This document shows, piece after piece, positions 14,573-23,694 of a stretch of DNA of 64,000 nt. Position 1 is the first letter of the stretch. Each line of letters starts with the position of its first letter. The position numbers were made by a program, and so were the translations under genes. This stretch comes from Olleya sp. Hel_I_94 (lineage in GTDB: Bacteria > Bacteroidota > Bacteroidia > Flavobacteriales > Flavobacteriaceae), in contig NZ_VISI01000002.1 in assembly GCF_007827365.1 (NCBI RefSeq), positions 2,113,001 through 2,177,000 of the forward strand. Reading direction: 5' to 3'. The notes beneath the pieces are model-generated. The model saw only the letters and a program-made list of their open reading frames with translations, was not told where the DNA came from and made no database searches.

Positions 14573-16822
14573 ATGAAGTACATTATTGCAATTATGTTTT
14601 GTTTTTCATCTTACAGTCAAGCCCAAAATGCTTTTGAAATATCAGGTGTAGTTACCTCCAACGGACTACCTCTACCCTTTGCAAACGTTTATCTTGAAGG
14701 CACAACAAAAGGGACTACAACATCAAGTGATGGATCCTTTACTATCCAAAATATAAAAGAAGGACAATACACACTTATCGCTTCGTATACTGGCTTTAAT
14801 ACCCTTAAAAAAAGAATTGAGGTTATAGATAATTTAAAAATAAATTTTGAATTAATACAAAATCAATCGTTAGACGAAGTCGTTGTTACTGGAACTTTAA
14901 AAGCAGTTAACAGATTAGAAAGCCCTGTTCCTGTTGAAGTATATACTAGCGCATTTTTTAAGAAAAATCCTACTCCAAATATTTTTGAAGCGCTTCAAAA
15001 TGTAAATGGCGTGAGACCTCAACTAAACTGTAATGTATGCAATACTGGAGACATCCACATTAATGGTTTAGAAGGCCCATATACTTTAGTTTTAATAGAC
15101 GGAATGCCAATTGTTAGTGGTTTATCTACGGTTTATGGCTTGTCAGGAATACCTAATTCATTAATAGATCAAATCGAAATTGTCAAAGGTCCTGCTTCGT
15201 CTTTGTATGGTAGTGAAGCTGTTGGTGGTTTAATAAATGTCATTACTAAACATCCTGACAATGCTCCTATATTTTTTGCTGACAGCAATATTAGTGGTTG
15301 GGGAGAAATAAATACAGATGTTGGTTTTAAAACTAATGTTGGTGAAAAAGCAAGTGTTTTGGTAGGTGCTAATTATTTTAACTATTGTAATCCAATTGAT
15401 AATAACAACGACAATTTTACAGACTTAACATTACAGGATCGTATTTCTCTTTTTCAAAAATGGAATTTTAAACGTAAAAGCAATAAAAAATTATCTGTTG
15501 CTGGTCGCTTTTTTTATGAAGATCGTTGGGGAGGAGAACTACAATGGAACAAAAGTTACAGAGGAGGAAATGAAGTCTATGGTGAAAGCATTTACACAAC
15601 TAGATATGAACTACTTGGTGAATACCAACTTCCTTTAAAAGAAAACATAAATTTTCAATTTTCATATTCAGATCATGATCAAAATTCAGTGTATGGTGAC
15701 ACACCTTATTTAGCACAACAACGTATTGCTTTTGGACAATTAACTTGGGACAAACCAACAAAAAATAATGATTTATTATTTGGTATAACAGGACGCTACA
15801 ATTACTATAATGACAACACAACAGCAACTATTGAGGCCGATAAAATATTTATTCCTTCGGTATTTGTACAAGATGAAATAACGTTAACAGAAAAACAAAA
15901 ATTATTATTAGGACTTAGGTATGACTATGATAAAAGACATGGCTCTATAGTTACACCAAGGTTGGCCTACAGGTACAAACCAACAGATAATGATATATTT
16001 AGGATTAATGCAGGAACAGGCTTTAGAGTTGTTAATTTATTTACAGAAGAGCATGCAGCACTTACAGGATCAAGAGATGTTGTTATTGAAGAAGCTTTAA
16101 ATCCGGAACAATCGTATAACATCAATCTTAACTACCTAAAAAAAATATACACAACAAAAGGCATGATTTTTACTGTAGACGCGTCCTTGTGGTACACACA
16201 TTTTACAAATGCCATTATACCAAATTATGACACAAATCCTAATCAAATAATTTATGATAATTTAGATGGTTATTCTACCTCAAAAGGAGTCAGTTTAAAT
16301 GTCGATGCTATTTTTGGTAGTGGTCTAAAAGGAAGTTTGGGAGTAACATTTCAGGATGTAAAGCAAACTGAAAACAACGTAACAACAAGACAAATTTTAA
16401 CCGAAAAGTTTACAGGAACATGGTCTTTTTCATATAAAAACTATCCAACTAATTTAACCTTTGACTATACAGGAAACATTTATGGACCAATGCGCTTACC
16501 ATTATTAAGCGATCTAGATCCTAGACAAGAATATTCACCTACGTGGAGTATCCAAAACATTCAAGCAACTTACGATGGACTTGAAAATTTTGAAATTTAT
16601 GGAGGTGTTAAAAACCTACTAAATTGGACGCCTAATAATGGCAATCCATTTATCATTGCCAGAGCAGATGATCCTTTTGATAATAATGTACAATTTGATG
16701 CTCAAGGTAACGCACAAGCAACACCAGACAACCCTTATGGATTAACATTTGACCCCTCATATGTTTATGGACCAAACCAAGGCAGACGAGTTTTCCTAGG
16801 TATAAGATATACATTAAACTAA
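14573..16822 (+). CDS. TonB-dependent outer-membrane receptor for metal uptake
   Basis: A 749-residue outer-membrane barrel. A short signal peptide ends near AQ (residues 17-18), followed by a carboxypeptidase-regulatory-like domain (residues ~22-95), the plug (~100-220; GPYTLVLIDGMP and IEIVKGPASSLYGSEAVGG) and the barrel ending with the aromatic-type terminus YTLN. The plug has an unusual CNVC (C153, C156). It is divergent from the DtxR-type regulator and followed after 41 bases by the metal-binding lipoprotein and ABC genes, so it probably imports a metal or metal complex across the outer membrane for them. Which metal cannot be read from the sequence. Confidence 0.88.
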   Translation: MKYIIAIMFCFSSYSQAQNAFEISGVVTSNGLPLPFANVYLEGTTKGTTTSSDGSFTIQNIKEGQYTLIASYTGFNTLKKRIEVIDNLKINFELIQNQSLDEVVVTGTLKAVNRLESPVPVEVYTSAFFKKNPTPNIFEALQNVNGVRPQLNCNVCNTGDIHINGLEGPYTLVLIDGMPIVSGLSTVYGLSGIPNSLIDQIEIVKGPASSLYGSEAVGGLINVITKHPDNAPIFFADSNISGWGEINTDVGFKTNVGEKASVLVGANYFNYCNPIDNNNDNFTDLTLQDRISLFQKWNFKRKSNKKLSVAGRFFYEDRWGGELQWNKSYRGGNEVYGESIYTTRYELLGEYQLPLKENINFQFSYSDHDQNSVYGDTPYLAQQRIAFGQLTWDKPTKNNDLLFGITGRYNYYNDNTTATIEADKIFIPSVFVQDEITLTEKQKLLLGLRYDYDKRHGSIVTPRLAYRYKPTDNDIFRINAGTGFRVVNLFTEEHAALTGSRDVVIEEALNPEQSYNINLNYLKKIYTTKGMIFTVDASLWYTHFTNAIIPNYDTNPNQIIYDNLDGYSTSKGVSLNVDAIFGSGLKGSLGVTFQDVKQTENNVTTRQILTEKFTGTWSFSYKNYPTNLTFDYTGNIYGPMRLPLLSDLDPRQEYSPTWSIQNIQATYDGLENFEIYGGVKNLLNWTPNNGNPFIIARADDPFDNNVQFDAQGNAQATPDNPYGLTFDPSYVYGPNQGRRVFLGIRYTLN

Positions 16823-16863
16823 TTGTTTGTATTTTAGTACTTTCGTAATAAATATTTAGACCA

Positions 16864-17775
16864 ATGAAAAAAATAATACTCCTTTCCATAATAACCTTAG
16901 GTTTTTTTAGCTGTAATAACACTACAAAAGATAACGGGAAGTTAAATATTGTGACTACAACCACAATGATTACTGATTTAGTAAAAAACATTGGTAAAGA
17001 CAGTATAAATGTTAATGGTTTAATGGGAAGTGGTGTGGATCCTCACTTATACAAAGCAAGTGAAGGTGACGTAACCAAATTAGTCAATGCAGATATAATT
17101 TTTTATAACGGTTTGCACCTAGAGGGAAAACTTGTAGAGGTATTTGAAAAAATGGAAAACTCAACCAAAACACCAATTGCTTTAGGAGAAGACATTGACA
17201 AAAAAACATTGATAGGTTCAGATTATTTTGCTTCTAATTACGATCCACACGTTTGGTTTAATATTGAATATTTTAAGCAATTTGCTAAAAAAGTTACTGC
17301 TGTTTTAATCGAAAAAGACTCAAAAAACTCAAAATATTATAAGGCAAATGAAGATGAATACATAGCAAAGTTAAATACACTACAAAAAACGATTACCTCT
17401 AAAATTGAAACACTTCCAAAAGACAAACGCATATTAGTGACAGCACATGATGCTTTTAATTATTTCGGAAAAAATTACGGATTTGAAGTCGTAGGTTTAC
17501 AAGGTTTATCTACAGCAACTGAAGCAGGAGTAAAAGATGTTCAAAATTTAGCTAATTTTATAATTGAAAAACAACTGAAGGCCATTTTTGTTGAAAGCTC
17601 TGTACCAAAACGTACAATTGAAGCGCTACAAAAAGCAGTAAACTCAAAAGGTCATGATGTGAAAATTGGAGGCACATTATATTCTGATGCCTTAGGAAGC
17701 GCAGGAACTGTTGAAGGCACCTATATTGGTATGTTTAAATACAATGTCAACACTATAGTTGATGCTTTGAAATAA
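16864..17775 (+). CDS. Metal ABC transporter substrate-binding lipoprotein (TroA/ZnuA/MntA type)
   Basis: A 303-residue cluster A-I binding protein anchored by a lipobox (GFFSC, Cys17). The four metal ligands expected for the family appear as H61 (GVDPHLYKAS), H129 (YDPHVWFN), H195 (VTAHDAFNYFG) and D275 (YSDALG). His at the third place resembles TroA and ZnuA rather than the Mn-specific PsaA type, which has Glu there. This leans towards Zn or mixed Zn/Mn binding, even though the linked regulator is DtxR/MntR-like. The His-rich loop of ZnuA is absent. It sits upstream of the ATPase and permease genes. Confidence 0.9.
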   Translation: MKKIILLSIITLGFFSCNNTTKDNGKLNIVTTTTMITDLVKNIGKDSINVNGLMGSGVDPHLYKASEGDVTKLVNADIIFYNGLHLEGKLVEVFEKMENSTKTPIALGEDIDKKTLIGSDYFASNYDPHVWFNIEYFKQFAKKVTAVLIEKDSKNSKYYKANEDEYIAKLNTLQKTITSKIETLPKDKRILVTAHDAFNYFGKNYGFEVVGLQGLSTATEAGVKDVQNLANFIIEKQLKAIFVESSVPKRTIEALQKAVNSKGHDVKIGGTLYSDALGSAGTVEGTYIGMFKYNVNTIVDALK

Positions 17776-17826
17776 GTTAGTAGTTAGTAAAAAAATAGGA
17801 TTAACCAATAATTTTATAAAAAGTAA

Positions 17827-18001
17827 TGTCCTATTTCAATTCGAAGAATTGAGAGCCAAGGCGAAGAATAAATAAAGAAAAGCTTCGAAAATAGGAGAAC
17901 GCAGTTCGACGCGAAGTTTTCGAATTGGTTTTCAGTTTAAAAACTGAAAAATTCCTTGGCTTGGATGTCCTTTTTTGATTCGTTTTTTGGACAAACAAAA
18001 A
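17827..18001. repeat. Structured intergenic element, possibly a dispersed repeat
   Basis: The gap before the ABC ATPase gene is GC-richer than its surroundings and full of inverted repeats. CAATTCGAA (17837-17845) pairs with TTCGAATTG (17919-17927), and AGCCAAGG (17854-17861) with CCTTGGCT (17954-17961). There is also a local 10-bp hairpin at 17929-17950. It ends with the T-rich run before the first possible ATG. The nested order of the two pairs is that of a pseudoknot. It reminds me of intergenic repeats in other flavobacteria, but I could not check for copies. Confidence 0.4.
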
Positions 18002-18025
18002 ATGAATAAAAACAAATTAAAAACC

Positions 18026-18793
18026 ATGAGTGACAATAAGAGCAAAACTACTGCTTCCTCAGGAAATATAGCAGTAAAAGTAGATGACCTGACAGTAGCA
18101 TACAACTACAAACCTGTACTTTGGGATATTGATTTAGAAATCCCAGAAGGCGTCCTTATGGCTATTGTTGGACCAAATGGAGCTGGAAAATCAACACTAA
18201 TAAAATCTATCTTAGGCATATTAAAACCTATAGCAGGAAGCGTCACTATTTATGACAAACCCTACGACAAGCAACGCAAATTAGTTGCTTACGTACCACA
18301 AAAAGGAAGTGTAGATTGGGACTTTCCAACAACAGCTTTAGATGTTGTTACTATGGGGACTTATGGTAGTTTAGGTTGGATAAAACGACCAGGACAAAAA
18401 CAAAAAAAAGCAGCCTTAGAAGCTTTAGAAAAAGTAGGCATGTTACCCTTTAAAGGCAGACAAATTAGTCAATTATCAGGTGGACAACAACAACGTATAT
18501 TTTTAGCTAGAGCATTAGTGCAAAACGCATCAATCTATTTTATGGACGAGCCTTTTCAAGGTGTTGATGCCACCACAGAAATAGCTATTATTAATATTTT
18601 AAAAGAATTACGTAAAGCGGGAAAAACAGTCATTGTAGTGCATCATGATTTACAAACTGTTCCAGAATATTTTGATTGGGTTACTTTTTTAAATGTGAAG
18701 AAAATTGCAACAGGTCCAGTTAAAGACATCTTTAATGATGATAATTTAACCAAGACTTACGGTATTAACTACAAAGTAAGTATTCAAGAATAA
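18026..18793 (+). CDS. Metal ABC transporter ATP-binding protein
   Basis: A 255-residue ABC ATPase (from MSDNKSKT) of the Zn/Mn/Fe family that powers the two permeases downstream. Walker A is GPNGAGKST, the Q-loop [13 protein letters not shown] is typical of ZnuC/MntB/TroB proteins, the signature LSGGQQQR is intact, and Walker B ends in FMDEP with the H-loop His in VVHHDL. Two further in-frame ATGs upstream (17975, 18002) lie in or at the end of the structured repeat, so I prefer 18026. The stop overlaps the next start by one base (TAATG). Confidence 0.9.
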   Translation: MSDNKSKTTASSGNIAVKVDDLTVAYNYKPVLWDIDLEIPEGVLMAIVGPNGAGKSTLIKSILGILKPIAGSVTIYDKPYDKQRKLVAYVPQKGSVDWDFPTTALDVVTMGTYGSLGWIKRPGQKQKKAALEALEKVGMLPFKGRQISQLSGGQQQRIFLARALVQNASIYFMDEPFQGVDATTEIAIINILKELRKAGKTVIVVHHDLQTVPEYFDWVTFLNVKKIATGPVKDIFNDDNLTKTYGINYKVSIQE

Positions 18794-19920
18794 TGGATAT
18801 ACAAGAATATTTTTCTTTAGTCTTTAGCGACTACACACTTCGAACCATTACACTTGGAACAGCAATTTTAGGTGCAGTCACTGGTATGTTAGGTAGTTTT
18901 GCTGTACTTAGAAAACAAAGTCTGTTAGGTGACGCCATATCACATGCTGCTTTACCAGGAATTGCAATTGCATTTTTAATTACAGGTGCAAAAGACAGTA
19001 ATACATTACTTTTAGGAGCTTTAGTAAGCGGATTAATTGGAACCTTTTGGATTAGAGGTATTGTAAAAAAAACACATCTAAAAAGTGATACCGCTTTAGG
19101 ATTAATATTATCGCTGTTTTTTGGATTTGGGATGTTATTACTGACTTTTATTCAAAAACAACCCAATGCTAATCAAGCAGGTTTAGATAAATATTTATTT
19201 GGTCAAGCTGCAACTTTGGTAGAAAGCGATGTTTGGCTAATGGCTATAGTTACAGGATTATGCTTATTTGTATTATTGCTATTTTGGAAAGAATTTAAAA
19301 TTTTACTCTTTGATGCCGATTACACTAAAACTTTAGGTTTTAATACTAAAGTCATCGATATTTTAATTACCAGTTTTATAGTCTTAGCTATAGTTTTAGG
19401 ACTGCAAACCGTAGGTGTTGTTTTAATGAGTGCCATGTTACTAGCTCCAGCAGCAGCAGCAAGACAATGGACTAATAGCTTGTCAAAAATGGTGCTTTTA
19501 GCAGCTATATTCGGAGCGTTTTCTGGAGTTTTTGGAACAGCTATAAGTGCTAGTCAAACTAATCTATCCACAGGACCTGTTATTGTATTAGTAGCTGCTG
19601 TGTTTGTAGTATTCTCGTTTGTGTTTTCTCCTAGTCGTGGTTTATTATTTAAACAGATTAGATTTATAAAAAATAGACGCGATTTAGAACTTCATAAAAC
19701 CTTAGCCTTTATGTATCATATTGCTGAAACACACGAAAATATTTCGCATCCACATACCATAAAGCTTCTTAATAACTTTCAAGGATTTACACGTAAAACT
19801 CTTCAAAAGTTAGTCGAAAAAAATTACGTAACACTAGATGGGAACATGTGGAGTTTGACAAAAATAGGTTTTGAAACTGCTTCCAACCTTTACACAAAAC
19901 AATCAACAGAAGATGAATAG
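18793..19920 (+). CDS. Metal ABC transporter permease with C-terminal winged-helix-like domain
   Basis: A 375-residue inner-membrane permease of the ABC-3 family. Residues ~1-285 carry the multi-span channel (GSFAVLRKQSLLGDAISHAALPG segment near residue 40, and the late QTVGVVLMSAMLLAPAAAAR). The C-terminal ~90 residues are soluble, and the order of helices with LLNNFQGFTRKTLQKL and VTLDGNMWSLTKIG resembles a DtxR-type winged helix, an addition absent from typical ZnuB or MntC permeases. The domain could sense metal or bind DNA near the membrane (inference). It overlaps the next gene by 8 bases, so two different permeases probably form one transporter. Confidence 0.85.
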   Translation: MDIQEYFSLVFSDYTLRTITLGTAILGAVTGMLGSFAVLRKQSLLGDAISHAALPGIAIAFLITGAKDSNTLLLGALVSGLIGTFWIRGIVKKTHLKSDTALGLILSLFFGFGMLLLTFIQKQPNANQAGLDKYLFGQAATLVESDVWLMAIVTGLCLFVLLLFWKEFKILLFDADYTKTLGFNTKVIDILITSFIVLAIVLGLQTVGVVLMSAMLLAPAAAARQWTNSLSKMVLLAAIFGAFSGVFGTAISASQTNLSTGPVIVLVAAVFVVFSFVFSPSRGLLFKQIRFIKNRRDLELHKTLAFMYHIAETHENISHPHTIKLLNNFQGFTRKTLQKLVEKNYVTLDGNMWSLTKIGFETASNLYTKQSTEDE

Positions 19921-21073
19921 TGCTCAAATAGAAATACAATTAATTGCTAGTTTAGTCGCAATTGCATGTGCTATTCCTGGCACCTTTTTAGTACTACGTA
20001 AAATGGCAATGATAAGCGATGCAATAAGTCATTCCATCTTACCAGGAATTGTTGTTGGTTTCTTTATTACGCAAGATTTAAATTCGCCATTATTAATTGT
20101 ATTGGCTGCATTAACAGGTGTAATCACAGTGGTATTAGTAGAATATATTCAAAAAACAGGTTTAGTAAAGGAGGATACAGCAATAGGCTTAGTATTTCCT
20201 GCATTATTTAGTATTGGTGTTATTTTAATTGCTAAAAATGCTAACGATGTCCACTTAGATGTTGATGCTGTTTTGGTAGGCGAATTAGCTTTGGCTCCTT
20301 TTGATAGGCTAATCGTTTCTGGTGTGGATATTGGGCCAAAATCACTATGGATTATTGGCATAATATTACTAATTACAATTACGCTTTTGATTGCCTTTTT
20401 TAAAGAATTAAAAGTAAGCACCTTTGACAAAGGTTTAGCTGCGTCATTAGGCTTCTCTCCTGCTATTATTCATTATGGATTAATGACAGTGTCTTCCGTA
20501 ACAACCGTTGGTGCTTTTGATGCTGTTGGAGCCATTTTAGTTGTAGCATTAATGATTGCGCCTGCTGCAACCGCTTATTTACTTACTACCAATCTAAAAA
20601 AGATGCTAGCTTTAGCTATGTTTTTTGGAATATTTAGTGCCATTTCAGGTTACTGGTTGGCGCATTTGTTAGACGCATCCATTGCAGGATCTATTACCAC
20701 AATGTTAGGTTTAATATTTTTAGCTGTGTACTTATTTGCTCCAAGCAAAGGTGTTATAGCTGTTATGTATCGCGAAAAACAACAACGTACAGAAGTTAGC
20801 CTATTAACCTTTTTACTGCATTTAAAAAACCATAATGAGGTTGAAGAACGTCACGTAAATCATTTAAGAGAACACATAAATTGGCAAAAAGTAAGAGCCA
20901 AAACTGTATTGGAATTGGCTCTTAAAAATAATATGATTGTTGTTAATAATGATATTGTATCATTGACTAAAAAGGGAGACACCTTTACCTCCAAAGCAAT
21001 TGATTATATTATCACTAATAAAGATGCGCAGATAGAAGATATGAAGGACGATTTCTTTTTGTTTAGAGGTTAA
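19913..21073 (+). CDS. Second metal ABC transporter permease with C-terminal winged-helix-like domain
   Basis: A 386-residue ABC-3 family permease from the start MNSAQIEIQL. An earlier in-frame ATG would add 14 residues inside the upstream gene. Family segments are TFLVLRKMAMISDAISHSILPG and ATAYLLTTNLKKM. Like its neighbour it ends with a soluble ~90-residue tail (EVEERHVNHLREHINWQKV, then IVSLTKKGDTFTSKA) of winged-helix type. The two permeases are clearly related in layout but not close in sequence, as expected for a heterodimeric channel. The last 4 bases overlap the convergent gene that ends at 21070. Confidence 0.85.
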   Translation: MNSAQIEIQLIASLVAIACAIPGTFLVLRKMAMISDAISHSILPGIVVGFFITQDLNSPLLIVLAALTGVITVVLVEYIQKTGLVKEDTAIGLVFPALFSIGVILIAKNANDVHLDVDAVLVGELALAPFDRLIVSGVDIGPKSLWIIGIILLITITLLIAFFKELKVSTFDKGLAASLGFSPAIIHYGLMTVSSVTTVGAFDAVGAILVVALMIAPAATAYLLTTNLKKMLALAMFFGIFSAISGYWLAHLLDASIAGSITTMLGLIFLAVYLFAPSKGVIAVMYREKQQRTEVSLLTFLLHLKNHNEVEERHVNHLREHINWQKVRAKTVLELALKNNMIVVNNDIVSLTKKGDTFTSKAIDYIITNKDAQIEDMKDDFFLFRG

Positions 21074-23094
21074 TTAAAATCCTTATTTAAATTTCGTAAT
21101 TCTGTTTTTAATTGGTCAAGACTAACTTCTTTAAAACTTAAGTCTAACATTGTAATTTGCTTTGTGCTCACCTCTTTAAGTCCTAAAAACAGCCTATCAT
21201 CAACCTTTTTAATAGCGACTAAAATAACTGCTTCATTTGCTGTTACTGTTCCAAAATCATAACTATCACCAACGCTTCTACTTGGTAAAATCGAGTTTAA
21301 AGATTTAAATACCATCTTGACATCTGCACCATTAGCATCTTTAATTTTAAGTTTAAATTTTGCTGCGTTTTTGGTGCTTCTTATAAAACGATCACAATTA
21401 ATCCAACCTAATTTTGAACCATAAAAAGCATATCTAGACACATCGTTAGCTGTTACAGTACCAACTAATCCTGTGGTCGTGGAATCTTTGTTTTGTAATC
21501 GCTCCTCAAATTTTTTCTCAAAAGATGTTTTATCCTTTACAGTAATTAGATTTGGGTTGTTTTTTGCACTACCTCCAAGACTAAAATTAATTGGCAAGCT
21601 ATAAGGTACAATTACAGTATAATCACGTTGCTTACCTGGCTTTAGTTTTGGTATTAATTTTAAAACTCTAATAGCCTCTTTAGCCAATAAGGTATGCGCT
21701 GCAAAAACTTGAATATCAACAACCTCTCCATCTTTATCAATTTTAAACGATGTTAAAATCTTATGTTTTCCAGTTAGGTTTAAATCTTCAGCGATACTAG
21801 TATTAAAATTTTTAGATATTAGTTTTGAAAGCGCTTGATCAAAACATTGTTTTTTCGCTGTATTTGTCCCATTTTCACAACCAGGAAACACAGGAACTTC
21901 TTCTACATATTGAATCGGTACTTCCACGTCTTCTTCTTCAATTAAAACCATTTCAGTAGAAGTTAAAACAGCATTACTTTTGTGTGTGATATTATCTAAA
22001 GTCCAATTAACGCCATCTTTAATTTCTTCACCTAAAAAAAGCTGCATATCTTTTTTCTTACTTGCGTCTGAAGAGAATATATATTCAATACTACTTCCAG
22101 GTTTTAACTGTAATTGTTTGTTGTCTTTTAATGCTTTTATAAACAGCATTCCTCCTGTTTCCAATTGGTTGTCATCAGATTTAGTTGTTAGATTGGCTAG
22201 CAACATATCTGATAATTTATAATACTCTGTAACTTCTATATTAACCTTTCCTCTAGCTAATTTCCCGTTTGCATCAATAAAACATTTTGCTGGAATGATT
22301 AAAACGGTACCTTCTTTAAAAGTTATAGTCGTTTCTTTTTCGTTATTAATCGTTTGTATTTCGGGTTGTTTTTTTACTGAATTATAAAATGATGATAACT
22401 GGTCGTTAATAAATTTTGTTTCAGTAATTTCTTCAAGTTTTTTAGTATTTGAATTTACAATGGTTTCAGTAGATCCAAATTCTCTTTCAACTTTTTGAAT
22501 ATTTATAATAATTGAATCGTTTTTTGGAATTATATGCTCATAAGTTGGGAAGTTTTTTTCAAATTCTTGTTTAGTATAAGATCCTATTTTTTCAATTATA
22601 ATAGTATCCTTTACAACTGTTATTCCTCCATAAAGATTAGTTAAACTATCTACTTCTACTTGTTTTACTATTCTTTTTACAACTACAAATTTCTTTTTTG
22701 AACTATCAATTTGTTTTAAGATTTCTACTTTATCAATAATAGGAATTGAATCAATATTAGTTTCAATTAAATTTTGATTTTTATGATCAAAATCTTGAGT
22801 TGTTTCTGTTTTTAAAAACAAGTTATAAGCTAAGATTAAAACTAAAGCAATAACACTTATTAAGCCAATAGTTTTAATCCATTTTAGTTGAATATAACTG
22901 GTTTTTGCAGAAGCAATTTCAGCTTTAAGTTGCGTGCGTTTTATACCTTCTAAGACTATTAAATGCTCTTGGTAAATTGCAATAAATTCCGCATCAGTTT
23001 TAAGTTTGTTTTCAAAAGCTAAAACCTCTGTATTTGATAATTCTTTATTTAAATATTGATTGATTAAGTCTATATGTTGTGTGTAATTTTCCAT
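21070..23094 (-). CDS. Membrane protein with TonB C-terminal-like domain, probable anti-sigma partner
   Basis: A 674-residue protein with one membrane helix (~73-95; IGLISVIALVLILAYNLFL) after a short cytoplasmic part that resembles the anti-sigma N terminus of ECF partners (INQYLNKELSNTEVLAFE). The large outer part includes a segment around residues 390-505 that resembles the TonB C-terminal fold (VPVFPGCENG, KHKILTSFKIDKDGEV, LKLIPKLKPGKQRDYTV). It lies 12 bases after the ECF sigma gene in the same direction, which makes an anti-sigma or signal-transducing role likely. The TonB-like domain in the middle of such a protein is unusual. A specific ligand cannot be named. Confidence 0.6.
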   Translation of the reverse strand: MENYTQHIDLINQYLNKELSNTEVLAFENKLKTDAEFIAIYQEHLIVLEGIKRTQLKAEIASAKTSYIQLKWIKTIGLISVIALVLILAYNLFLKTETTQDFDHKNQNLIETNIDSIPIIDKVEILKQIDSSKKKFVVVKRIVKQVEVDSLTNLYGGITVVKDTIIIEKIGSYTKQEFEKNFPTYEHIIPKNDSIIINIQKVEREFGSTETIVNSNTKKLEEITETKFINDQLSSFYNSVKKQPEIQTINNEKETTITFKEGTVLIIPAKCFIDANGKLARGKVNIEVTEYYKLSDMLLANLTTKSDDNQLETGGMLFIKALKDNKQLQLKPGSSIEYIFSSDASKKKDMQLFLGEEIKDGVNWTLDNITHKSNAVLTSTEMVLIEEEDVEVPIQYVEEVPVFPGCENGTNTAKKQCFDQALSKLISKNFNTSIAEDLNLTGKHKILTSFKIDKDGEVVDIQVFAAHTLLAKEAIRVLKLIPKLKPGKQRDYTVIVPYSLPINFSLGGSAKNNPNLITVKDKTSFEKKFEERLQNKDSTTTGLVGTVTANDVSRYAFYGSKLGWINCDRFIRSTKNAAKFKLKIKDANGADVKMVFKSLNSILPSRSVGDSYDFGTVTANEAVILVAIKKVDDRLFLGLKEVSTKQITMLDLSFKEVSLDQLKTELRNLNKDFN

Positions 23095-23106
23095 GTCTGA
23101 GCCGAA

Positions 23107-23640
23107 TTAAGATTGATAATTTTGATGAAAGATGTCTTTTGCTTTTTTCAAGCATTTATACTTCTGGTTTTTAGCAATTTTTTCTGATTTAAATTGCATT
23201 GTAACTGCTATCTCTTTAAAAGGAATTCTTTTTAAATAAAATAGCTGAAGTAGTTGCTGACATCGTTCTCCTAATTCGCGAAAAGCGTTCTCGGCAAAGC
23301 GATATTTTTTTTCTTCTAATACATGTTGAAATATTGAGACTTCGTTATCTTTTAAATCGTGAAGCTCTTGAGTAGTAAACTTAGATTGCATATCCTTCCA
23401 TACAAATCTAGATACGGAATATAAATAGGTGTAAAACGAAGCTGTTAATTTAAAATCAGACTGTTCTAAATTACGATTTAGGATTATTAATGCTTCCTGA
23501 AACACATCTTGTGCATCAGATTGTTTTCCACCTTTGGATAAGACTAGTTTTTCTATTCTGGGATATAAACTATACAGTTGTTTAAACGCTTTGTCGCGTT
23601 GACCTGTTTTAAAGAATTCTAATATTTTTTTATCATTCAT
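23107..23640 (-). CDS. ECF-type RNA polymerase sigma-70 factor
   Basis: A 177-residue sigma factor with region 2 (DAQDVFQEALIILNRN, then FYTYLYSVSRFVWKD) and region 4 (ERCQQLLQLFYLKRIPFKEIA, followed by a short recognition helix). It lacks the linker and domains 1 and 3 of housekeeping sigma factors, as expected for an ECF. It directs RNA polymerase to a small set of genes. It is followed after 12 bases by its probable membrane partner. No obvious autoregulated promoter could be picked out. Confidence 0.85.
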   Translation of the reverse strand: MNDKKILEFFKTGQRDKAFKQLYSLYPRIEKLVLSKGGKQSDAQDVFQEALIILNRNLEQSDFKLTASFYTYLYSVSRFVWKDMQSKFTTQELHDLKDNEVSIFQHVLEEKKYRFAENAFRELGERCQQLLQLFYLKRIPFKEIAVTMQFKSEKIAKNQKYKCLKKAKDIFHQNYQS

Positions 23641-23694
23641 AAAATATCTTTATTCTTTAATGGTCAAAACATAAAAAGGTCTCCTATGGTTTTA

